From JASGCP01 sp965263285 (lineage in GTDB: Bacteria; Bacteroidota; Bacteroidia; Chitinophagales; Chitinophagaceae): a stretch of 64,000 nt of DNA. Under the pieces are notes generated by a model. That model did no database searches and was not told the DNA's origin. It worked only from the letters and a program-made list of their open reading frames with translations. Within the stretch, counting starts at the first letter, position 1. The number at the start of each line of letters is the position of its first letter. Positions 1-7,273 of the stretch are shown here, in pieces. The DNA lies in the NCBI GenBank assembly GCA_965263285.1, contig CBDHHD010000004.1, positions 930,001 to 994,000 of the forward strand, read 5' to 3'. The position numbers and the translations under genes are program-made.

Positions 1-130
1 CTATATCTAAAGAACCAAGGATTTCCTGTAAAAAGAATATATTATAGCCTAATGTATCTAATTCCCACTCATAAAAAAACAACTCTTGATAAGGTGATAG
101 TGGAAGGCTATTATCTAAATCAAGATGCAT
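1..130 (-). CDS. NRPS, N-terminal starter C-domain fragment (runs off the window)
   Basis: Reading leftwards from an ATG at 130-128, the minus strand encodes MHLDLDNSLPLSPYQELF and continues in frame to base 1. The same opening is used by the NRPS genes starting at 27465 (MYPDSGNSLPLSPYQ) and 57608 (MYLDSDNSLPLS). These residues begin a condensation domain with no carrier protein before it, i.e. a starter C domain, which in the family usually attaches an acyl group to the first amino acid. Only 43 codons are visible. The start is chosen because it aligns with the paralogues and lies 15 bases after a good promoter -7 box. It follows gene 1 in the same direction, with the spacer now split by an IS. 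Whether the rest of the gene is intact lies outside the window. Confidence 0.75.
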   Translation of the reverse strand, partial: MHLDLDNSLPLSPYQELFFYEWELDTLGYNIFFLQEILGSLDI

Positions 131-145
131 ACATAAATTTTAACA

Positions 146-179
146 CAAAGCTAATATAATTATTTCTCATCTCAACAAA
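146..179 (-). promoter_or_regulatory. Bacteroidota-type promoter of the NRPS gene starting at 130
   Basis: On the minus strand TTTG (179-176) is followed after 22 bases by TAGCTTTG (153-146), matching the Bacteroidota consensus TTTG-N17-23-TAnnTTTG. The -7 box ends 15 bases before the ATG at 130. The same arrangement and spacing recur before the NRPS relic at 59340 and, with a changed -7 box, before gene 2. Confidence 0.6.
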
Positions 180-232
180 CAATCAAATCTATTTATGCCT
201 GCAATTTACAATTCTTTATTTGCATCTTTTAA

Positions 233-1925
233 CGGATGTTCCTTTGTTAAAATGTGTTAAAAAAATACGCAAATGCTTTATTATCAAATAGTTGTATTAT
301 TTATCGTTTAAAAAATATGTTAAATGTACCTGCGACTTTAACTATAATTTAACTTTTATAATAAATAAAATAAACTATATTTGCTTTTTTAATGTAGATA
401 TTTTTATGTATATACAAGAATCAAGGCGCAAAAAGGGTAATAAAATTTATAAGACTGTCTATTTAACAGAATCGTATAGAGAAGGGAATAAGGTTCGTAA
501 AAAATATGTAGCTAATTTAACACATTGCCCTGATCCTATTGTTGCTCTTATAAAAGATTATTTAAAAAAGAATAAAGACACCGAGCAGCATATTGACCAT
601 ATTCTTAATAGTGTTGTTGAGAATAGTGGGCAAATTATTCAGGGAAAATCTGTTGGGGGCAGTTTTTGTGTTTTAGAAATTGTTAAAAGGCTAGGTATTG
701 AAGCGTCTTTCGGGAAAGATATCCGCCAATCTAAATTAGCCTTGTTTCAAATAATTGGCAGAGTGCTTAATCAAAGATCAAGATTATATTTGGCTAAAGA
801 ATGGGTAAAAATAAATGATGCAAGCAGTCTCCTTTCTCTTGATAAATTTAATGAGGATGATTTATATGAAAATTTAGATTGGTTAAGCAAAAATCAAGAA
901 AAGATAGAGCAAAGACTATTTAATATTCGACATAAAGGCAAGGATATACCTACCTTATATTTATATGATGTTACTTCTGTGTATTTTGAAGGGGAGAAAA
1001 ACGAGTTGGCTACCTTTGGTTATAATAGAGACAAAAAAAGAGGGAAGATGCAAATCGTTGTTGGATTACTTTGTGACGATGCAGGCTATCCTGTTAGTGT
1101 TCAAGTGTTTAAAGGTAACACGAATGATACCAAAACAGTATCTGACCAATTTAATAAATTGAAGGATAATTTTGGGGTTAAGAATGTGGTAATGGTGGGA
1201 GATAAAGGGATGCTTAAGAAAAATGGGATTGAAGAGATAAAAGATTTAAATTGGCATTATATAACCTCTATTACGAGTCCCGAAATAGAGACATTATTAA
1301 AAGACAACATAATACAAATAGGGTTATTTGATGAAGACTTAACTGAAGTTATCTATAAAGAAGAGAGATTATTATTAAGAAGAAATCCTTATCATGCTGC
1401 AGAGGTTCAAGCTAATAGGAATAGTATGATAAACAAAATACGAGAACTCATTGAAAAAGCAAACAAACATTTATTAGAACATCCCTATGCGAAGACAGAG
1501 ACTATGACAAAGAAAATTCAAGATAAAATAAGTAAATATAAGGCTACAGAATATATAGAAATAAAACAGCAGGATCGTGTTTTTAGTATCATGATAAATC
1601 AAGAGCAATGGGCAGAAAAAAGCAAATTAGATGGTTGTTATGTTATTAAAACGAATGTAAATGAAAGAGATGGGGATAAGGAATATATACATCAAAAGTA
1701 CAAAGATTTAGCCTTGGTAGAGCAAGCATTTAGAACTTTTAAACAAAGCTTTGAAGAAATACAGCCAGTGTATGTTAGAAAAGAAAGTAGAACAAGGGGA
1801 CATGTGTTTGTATGCATGTTAGGTTATATAATAATGAAATATATATGGGACGAATGCAAAACACTTGGGTTAACACAAGCTAGTCTATTAGAAAGTCTCA
1901 ATGCTATTCAATATCAAATTTATAA
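233..1925 (+). mobile_element. IS1634-like element, copy 1, lacking its right end
   Basis: The element begins with the terminal sequence CGGATGTTCCTTTG at 233. It runs 1693 bases, then stops where an almost identical second copy begins with the same terminus at 1926. Its right terminal repeat is missing. The flanking TTTTAA at 227-232 recurs at 3811-3816 after copy 2, so the pair together occupies one 6-bp target site, a size usual for IS1634. The target is the 3' end of an NRPS gene: bases 198-232 are the normal tail and spacer sequence that follow such a gene. Confidence 0.85.
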
Positions 1926-1953
1926 CGGATGTTCCTTTGTTAAAATGTGTTAA
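406..1953 (+). CDS. IS1634-like transposase, copy 1 (3'-truncated)
   Basis: This is a DDE transposase that would move the element by cut-and-paste. I start it at the ATG at 406 (MYIQESRRKKG), where family similarity begins; the frame is open upstream to 292. Visible motifs are LYDVTSVYFEG with the first catalytic Asp, VGDKGMLKK with the second, and the IS4/IS1634-type region YKDLALVEQAFRTFK with the catalytic Glu, followed by RGHVFV. The last 34 residues of the full-length copy are lost. Instead the frame runs into the left terminus of copy 2 and ends NGCSFVKMC. It differs from copy 2 by only a few residues, so the duplication is recent. Activity is doubtful because the element has only one end of its own. 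Confidence 0.88.
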   Translation: MYIQESRRKKGNKIYKTVYLTESYREGNKVRKKYVANLTHCPDPIVALIKDYLKKNKDTEQHIDHILNSVVENSGQIIQGKSVGGSFCVLEIVKRLGIEASFGKDIRQSKLALFQIIGRVLNQRSRLYLAKEWVKINDASSLLSLDKFNEDDLYENLDWLSKNQEKIEQRLFNIRHKGKDIPTLYLYDVTSVYFEGEKNELATFGYNRDKKRGKMQIVVGLLCDDAGYPVSVQVFKGNTNDTKTVSDQFNKLKDNFGVKNVVMVGDKGMLKKNGIEEIKDLNWHYITSITSPEIETLLKDNIIQIGLFDEDLTEVIYKEERLLLRRNPYHAAEVQANRNSMINKIRELIEKANKHLLEHPYAKTETMTKKIQDKISKYKATEYIEIKQQDRVFSIMINQEQWAEKSKLDGCYVIKTNVNERDGDKEYIHQKYKDLALVEQAFRTFKQSFEEIQPVYVRKESRTRGHVFVCMLGYIIMKYIWDECKTLGLTQASLLESLNAIQYQIYNGCSFVKMC

Positions 1954-3810
1954 AAAAATACGCAAATGCTTTATTATCAAATAGTTGTATTATTTATCGT
2001 TTAAAAAATATGTTAAATGTACCTGCGACTTTAACTATAATTTAACTTTTATAATAAATAAAATAAACTATATTTGCTTTTTTAATGTAGATATTTTTAT
2101 GTATATACAAGAATCAAGGCGCAAAAAGGGTAATAAAATTTATAAGACTGTCTATTTAACAGAATCGTATAGAGAAGGGAATAAGGTTCGTAAAAAATAT
2201 GTAGCTAATTTAACACATTGCCCTGATCCTATTGTTGCTCTTATAAAAGATTATTTAAAAAAGAATAAAGACACCGAGCAGCATATTGACCATATTCTTA
2301 ATAGTGTTGTTGAGAATAGTGGGCAAATTATTCAGGGGAAATCTGTTGGGGGCAGTTTTTGTGTTTTAGAAATTGTTAAGAGGCTAGGTATTGAAGCGTC
2401 TTTAGGGAAAGATATCCGCCAATCTAAATTAGCCTTGTTTCAAATAATTGGCAGAGTGCTTAATCAAAGATCAAGATTATATTTGGCTAAAGAATGGGTA
2501 AAAATAAATGATGCAAGCAGTCTCCTTTCTCTTGATAAATTTAATGAGGATGATTTATATGAAAATTTAGATTGGTTAAGCAAAAATCAAGAAAAGATAG
2601 AGCAAAGACTATTTAATATTCGACATAAAGGCAAGGATATACCTACCTTATATTTATATGATGTTACTTCTGTGTATTTTGAAGGGGAGAAAAACGAGTT
2701 GGCTACCTTTGGTTATAATAGAGACAAAAAAAGAGGGAAGATGCAAATCGTTGTTGGATTACTTTGTGACGATGCAGGCTATCCTGTTAGTGTTCAAGTG
2801 TTTAAAGGTAACACGAATGATACCAAAACAGTATCTGACCAATTTAATAAATTGAAGGATAATTTTGGGGTTAAGAATGTGGTAATGGTGGGAGATAAAG
2901 GGATGCTTAAGAAAAATGGGATTGAAGAGATAAAAGATTTAAATTGGCATTATATAACCTCTATTACGAGTCCCGAAATAGAGACATTATTAAAAGACAA
3001 CATAATACAAATAGGTTTATTTGATGAAGACTTAACTGAAGTTATCTATAAAGAAGAGAGATTATTATTAAGACGAAATCCTTATCGTGCTGCAGAGGTT
3101 CAAGCTAATAGGAATAGTATGATAAACAAAATACGAGAACTCATTGAAAAAGCAAACAAACATTTATTAGAACATCCCTATGCGAAGACAGAGACTATGA
3201 CAAAGAAAATTCAAGATAAAATAAGTAAATATAAGGCTACAGAATATATAGAAATAAAACAGCAGGATCGTGTTTTTAGTATCATGATAAATCAAGAGCA
3301 ATGGGCAGAAAAAAGCAAATTAGATGGTTGTTATGTTATTAAAACGAATGTAAATGAAAGAGATGGGGATAAGGAATATATACATCAAAAGTACAAAGAT
3401 TTAGCCTTGGTAGAGCAAGCATTTAGAACTTTTAAACAAAGCTTTGAAGAAATACAGCCAGTGTATGTTAGAAAAGAAAGTAGAACAAGGGGACATGTGT
3501 TTGTATGCATGTTAGGTTATATAATAATGAAATATATATGGGACGAATGCAAAACACTTGGGTTAACACAAGCTAGTATATTAGAAAGTCTCAATGCTAT
3601 TCAATATCAAATTTATAAAAACAAAGATATTCAAATAAAGAAAGTACCTAATGTTTTCAATGAAGATCAGACCAATATTTTACATAAGTTAAAAATAAAA
3701 TTACATACCATGGTTTTGTAGATATTAAAAAATTAATGCTTTTTTTCTGTAAAGTCAATGCTACAAAGGCATTCCACAGATTTTATCGTTAAATTTCATA
3801 GGAAGATCCG
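1926..3810 (+). mobile_element. IS1634-like element, copy 2, complete (1885 bp)
   Basis: Left end CGGATGTTCCTTTG at 1926 and right end (reverse complement CGGATCTTCCTATG) at 3810 form inverted repeats that match at 12 of 14 positions. The right end abuts TTTTAA at 3811-3816, which matches TTTTAA at 227-232 left of copy 1. The insertion lies within the final codons of NRPS gene 1 and replaces its normal C-terminal residues DANKEL by RIFL, with a stop inside the element at 3796. Confidence 0.88.
2099..3721 (+). CDS. IS1634-like transposase, copy 2 (full length)
   Basis: A 540-residue DDE transposase, a normal length for the IS1634 family, starting at the ATG at 2099 (MYIQESRRKKG). Catalytic signatures are the Asp in YDVTSVYFEG, the Asp in VGDKGMLKK and the Glu in YKDLALVEQAFRTF. 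The long segment between second Asp and Glu is typical of IS4/IS1634-type enzymes. The protein ends HTMVL, 86 bases before the right terminal repeat. No frameshift or internal stop is seen and both element ends are present, so this copy may still be active. An upstream extension to 1985 is open but reads like AT-rich leader sequence. Confidence 0.92.
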   Translation: MYIQESRRKKGNKIYKTVYLTESYREGNKVRKKYVANLTHCPDPIVALIKDYLKKNKDTEQHIDHILNSVVENSGQIIQGKSVGGSFCVLEIVKRLGIEASLGKDIRQSKLALFQIIGRVLNQRSRLYLAKEWVKINDASSLLSLDKFNEDDLYENLDWLSKNQEKIEQRLFNIRHKGKDIPTLYLYDVTSVYFEGEKNELATFGYNRDKKRGKMQIVVGLLCDDAGYPVSVQVFKGNTNDTKTVSDQFNKLKDNFGVKNVVMVGDKGMLKKNGIEEIKDLNWHYITSITSPEIETLLKDNIIQIGLFDEDLTEVIYKEERLLLRRNPYRAAEVQANRNSMINKIRELIEKANKHLLEHPYAKTETMTKKIQDKISKYKATEYIEIKQQDRVFSIMINQEQWAEKSKLDGCYVIKTNVNERDGDKEYIHQKYKDLALVEQAFRTFKQSFEEIQPVYVRKESRTRGHVFVCMLGYIIMKYIWDECKTLGLTQASILESLNAIQYQIYKNKDIQIKKVPNVFNEDQTNILHKLKIKLHTMVL

Positions 3811-5841
3811 TTTTAACAATGTTCTTTGCTTAATAACATCTACTATTTCATCTTCTTTTTTAATAATATCTTGATGACTAACTTGCATTTCTATTAGTTT
3901 AATATTTTCTATAGAAACATATTTATCTACATTATTATAAGGCAATGATAATTTGTATTGAAAAAAATCGGCAATTTCATCTTTATCAGATAGCATCGCT
4001 TTAAATAAAACACAACGACTATATATTAGCTTGCCAGTTAATGCATCATTATTAAGTTTTTCTTCAATAGATATATTAGCTAATATTCTTTGCTTATAAT
4101 CTTCACCTACATTCAAATTATCTAGTAATTCATTTAATGCTTGTTTTCTAAAACTCAGATCTTTTTTGTTTAAGATATTTGTTAGCGTTTCATCCATTAC
4201 AATAGTGTCTAATAGATAAACAACAATATCTTTAATACCTTGTTGTTCTAAATGATAAGCCATTTCTAATGCTATCTTTCCTCCTAACGACCAGCCTAAT
4301 AAAATACAAGGCTCTATTGTTGTGTTATTTTTAATTTCATGTAGATAATACTTTGCTAATAGACTTATCTCACTCATCTTATTATCTGAAAATAAATTAT
4401 AATTACCAATGCCATAACATCTATAAGATTCTTGTAATCTATACGCCATATTATAATACACCTCTGCACCTGCTCCTCCAGGATGTACCATATAAATTAT
4501 TTGTTTAGCAACACTATTGTTTAGCATTAAAATTAAGTCAAATGAAGTTTTTTTATAATTTACTTGAACTGCCAATTCTCTAATAGTAGGGTATTTGAAA
4601 ATATCTGCTATACTTAAAAATGTACCAAACTCCCTATTTAAAAGACTTGCCAATCTAATCGACAAAATACTATTACCCCCAAGTCTAAAAAAGCTATTAT
4701 TTACACTTATGGTATTGGACTCAAGCGATAATAGCGTAGCAAAAATCTGTAACATCCTTAATTCTAATTTATTAGCTGGAGCTTCTATATTATCTTCTAC
4801 AAAATTAGCGTTCATATCTAACAGTATCTTTCTATCCAACTTGCCATTTATCGTTAAAGGCATCTTCTCTATTTGCAATAGCCCTGTAGGCACCATATAT
4901 TCGGGCAATTGCTTAGACAAATAACTTCTTAATTCTTCTACATCTACTTGTTCCTTAGCCACAAAATAACCCACTAAATATTTATTATCTCTTTTCTCAT
5001 TAACCAATACCACAGCTTGTTCTATAACTTGTTCATCCTTTAATCCTTCAATCCTATTCTGAAATCCTTGAATCCTATTCTCTATCTCTCCCAATTCAAT
5101 TCTGTAGCCCCTTATCTTCACTTGAAAATCATTCCTCCCTATATATTCAATATTACCATCGGGGAGCATTCGCACTATATCTCCTGTTTTATATAGTCGC
5201 CCATTTCTATTTTTTTGTTTCTCTTCTTCAGTTTGAAAAGGATTTTTTATAAATCGTTCCGCAGTTAATTCAGGTCTATTCAAATATCCTCTTGCTACGC
5301 CATCACCTCCAATATACAATTCTCCCATAGCACCCATAGGTAACAACCTCTTATCACTATCTAAAATATAAACAACTGTGTTATCAATAGGCTTACCAAT
5401 AGACTCTATACCCAATTCAACTGCTCTTCTATTATAGAAATAAACTACAGACCAAATAGTTGTTTCGGTAGGACCATATACATTATAAATATTTACTTCT
5501 CTTTTAGCACTTCTTTTTAATATGTCTGTTAATAAAGCCATAGGCACTTTTTCTCCTCCTATTAACCATATTAAATTAGGATTAATTTTATTAATAGTAG
5601 ATAAATAACTTTGTAAGACAGTAGGTGTAATTTGAATAAAATCATATAAATTCAAATTCAAATTCTCATGCATACTACCCAGAGTAAGCACATTACCATG
5701 TAATAAAGGAAGGGTATATTCTAATCCAAAAATATCAAAAGTATAATTTGTAGTACTATAAGTATTAAAAGAAGTTAAACTCTTTGAAAAAAGAGCAATT
5801 AAATTTTGAATAGCATGAGAAAAAGTTACATGTGCTATCAT
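3796..5841 (-). CDS. NRPS gene 1, last fragment: A(Gly)-PCP-TE
   Basis: This frame holds most of the final adenylation domain, a carrier protein and a thioesterase. The A-domain binding pocket reads D-I-L-Q-L-G-V-I-W plus the A10 Lys, close to the textbook glycine code DILQLGLIWK. The PCP phosphopantetheine Ser is in FFRLGGNSILSIRL (near 4680). The TE has GWSLGG (near 4290), an Asp in YLLDT and a His in VSHQD, so it can release the chain by hydrolysis or cyclisation. The frame is joined to the 5841-7199 fragment by one missing base in a C run at 5843-5846 (other A domains have one more G after NPK); restoring it makes GNPKGVMI continuous. The ATG at 5841 is therefore not a natural start. The C-terminus is altered to RIFL by the IS at 3810. 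Confidence 0.85.
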   Translation of the reverse strand: MIAHVTFSHAIQNLIALFSKSLTSFNTYSTTNYTFDIFGLEYTLPLLHGNVLTLGSMHENLNLNLYDFIQITPTVLQSYLSTINKINPNLIWLIGGEKVPMALLTDILKRSAKREVNIYNVYGPTETTIWSVVYFYNRRAVELGIESIGKPIDNTVVYILDSDKRLLPMGAMGELYIGGDGVARGYLNRPELTAERFIKNPFQTEEEKQKNRNGRLYKTGDIVRMLPDGNIEYIGRNDFQVKIRGYRIELGEIENRIQGFQNRIEGLKDEQVIEQAVVLVNEKRDNKYLVGYFVAKEQVDVEELRSYLSKQLPEYMVPTGLLQIEKMPLTINGKLDRKILLDMNANFVEDNIEAPANKLELRMLQIFATLLSLESNTISVNNSFFRLGGNSILSIRLASLLNREFGTFLSIADIFKYPTIRELAVQVNYKKTSFDLILMLNNSVAKQIIYMVHPGGAGAEVYYNMAYRLQESYRCYGIGNYNLFSDNKMSEISLLAKYYLHEIKNNTTIEPCILLGWSLGGKIALEMAYHLEQQGIKDIVVYLLDTIVMDETLTNILNKKDLSFRKQALNELLDNLNVGEDYKQRILANISIEEKLNNDALTGKLIYSRCVLFKAMLSDKDEIADFFQYKLSLPYNNVDKYVSIENIKLIEMQVSHQDIIKKEDEIVDVIKQRTLLKRIFL

Positions 5842-7199
5842 TACCCCTTAGGATTCCCCGTTGTTCCTGCGGTATAGATAATATATGCTAAAACATGAGA
5901 GCTAATGGTTAATGGTAAATGGTTAATGGTTAATGAATATAACTCTTTTAGAAATTGTTCATCTATTACATTAACAATCGGCAACTGAACATTTTCAATT
6001 TTCAATCTGCAATTTGTAATTAAACACTTAGGCTGAGTATCTTGTAGAACAAATAAAATTCTTTTTTCTGGATACTCAGGTGAGATAGGACAATAAGCAG
6101 CTCCACTCTTAAGCACTCCTAAGATGGCAATAATCATCCATTCGCTGCGCTCCAATAATAAACAAATAATATCGTCTGCTTTAGTTTGATAATTATTATG
6201 CAAATAATTTGCTAACTGATTAGCTTTGTCATTTAACTCTTGATAGGTTAATTGCTTCTCCTCAAATACCACGGCTATATTATTCGGCGTTCGTGCCACT
6301 TGCTCCTCAAATAACTGATGTATGGTTTTGTCTTTGGGGTATTCTTTTTCTGTTTTATTATAATCGTATACAAGATAATTGTATTCTTCATTATCTATTA
6401 ATCTAAGTTCTTGTTCTAATTTATTGTAGCCAATAGGGATTTGTTGCAATAGCAAAGACATTAATTTTAATAGCCTTTCTATTTGCTTCTCCTCAAACAA
6501 CTCGCCCGCATATTTGATTTCTACACTAAGCACACTATCTTTCTCATAAGCCAATACAGTCAATGGATAATCTGTCTTTTCTACTGATGATAAAAATATA
6601 GGCAATAATGCATGTGCATCTTGATTATCTTTGTTTGTAGGTCTTGGATAATTCTCATACACTACCATTGTTACAAATAAACGATCTGAAGCATTGCTAT
6701 GTAAACCACTTAAATGAGTATGCGTTAGCTGATTCAATTGCTCCGTATCTTTCTGAATATTCTTTAATATATTTAATATGCTCTCATTAGAATCATGTCG
6801 CACTACCAAGGGTAGTGTGTTGATATACAAGCCTACCGATTGCTCTATATCATTAATTGGCAAGCTTCTACCTGAAAGCGTTATACCAATAATGTTCTCA
6901 TTCCTATTGTCATATACACTTAATGCCTTGCTCCAACACCACATGATTAAATTACTCCAGGTAAGTCCTTCTTGTTTAATAAAACTTGACAAAGCACTAT
7001 ATTCTTTATCCTTTATCTTGATAATTTTCGAGATGGGTTCTTGAATAAATTTGTAGTCTAACAGATTAATACCGTTCGCCTCTTGCTTTCTCAATCCCCT
7101 TACTTCTATCGTTCTTTCTACACCAGATAGATAATCTACCCACCATCTATCATGTATATTATTTTTACTTTTTACTTGCAGATATTCTTGTGCCATCAA
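5841..7199 (-). CDS. NRPS gene 1, third fragment: C-domain end and A-domain start
   Basis: The frame carries the second half of a condensation domain, then the first part of an adenylation domain (YNKTEKEYPKDKTIHQLFEEQ at about 6360) up to the ATP-binding loop IIYTAGTTGNPKG, where it ends at a stop made by the base loss near 5843. The loop has Ala where all sister domains have Ser (YTSGTTG). Upstream the frame stays open past 7199 to about 7304, where the equivalent gene 2 sequence (49430 region) has one extra base; the listed start is only the first alternative start codon in the frame. By itself this piece lacks the C-domain HHxxxDG and most of the A domain, so it should not work as a separate protein. 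Confidence 0.8.
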   Translation of the reverse strand: MMAQEYLQVKSKNNIHDRWWVDYLSGVERTIEVRGLRKQEANGINLLDYKFIQEPISKIIKIKDKEYSALSSFIKQEGLTWSNLIMWCWSKALSVYDNRNENIIGITLSGRSLPINDIEQSVGLYINTLPLVVRHDSNESILNILKNIQKDTEQLNQLTHTHLSGLHSNASDRLFVTMVVYENYPRPTNKDNQDAHALLPIFLSSVEKTDYPLTVLAYEKDSVLSVEIKYAGELFEEKQIERLLKLMSLLLQQIPIGYNKLEQELRLIDNEEYNYLVYDYNKTEKEYPKDKTIHQLFEEQVARTPNNIAVVFEEKQLTYQELNDKANQLANYLHNNYQTKADDIICLLLERSEWMIIAILGVLKSGAAYCPISPEYPEKRILFVLQDTQPKCLITNCRLKIENVQLPIVNVIDEQFLKELYSLTINHLPLTISSHVLAYIIYTAGTTGNPKG

Positions 7200-7273
7200 A
7201 TAGGCTTGATCCTCTAATAGTTCAACTGGTGTATTTTGATTTATTAAACTGTTATAAACTTCATGAATATAAT

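Noticed and set aside
965..1162. 65-codon frame inside each transposase (also at 2658)
   Set aside because: Alternative-frame shadow of the IS1634-like transposase, repeated because the element is duplicated.
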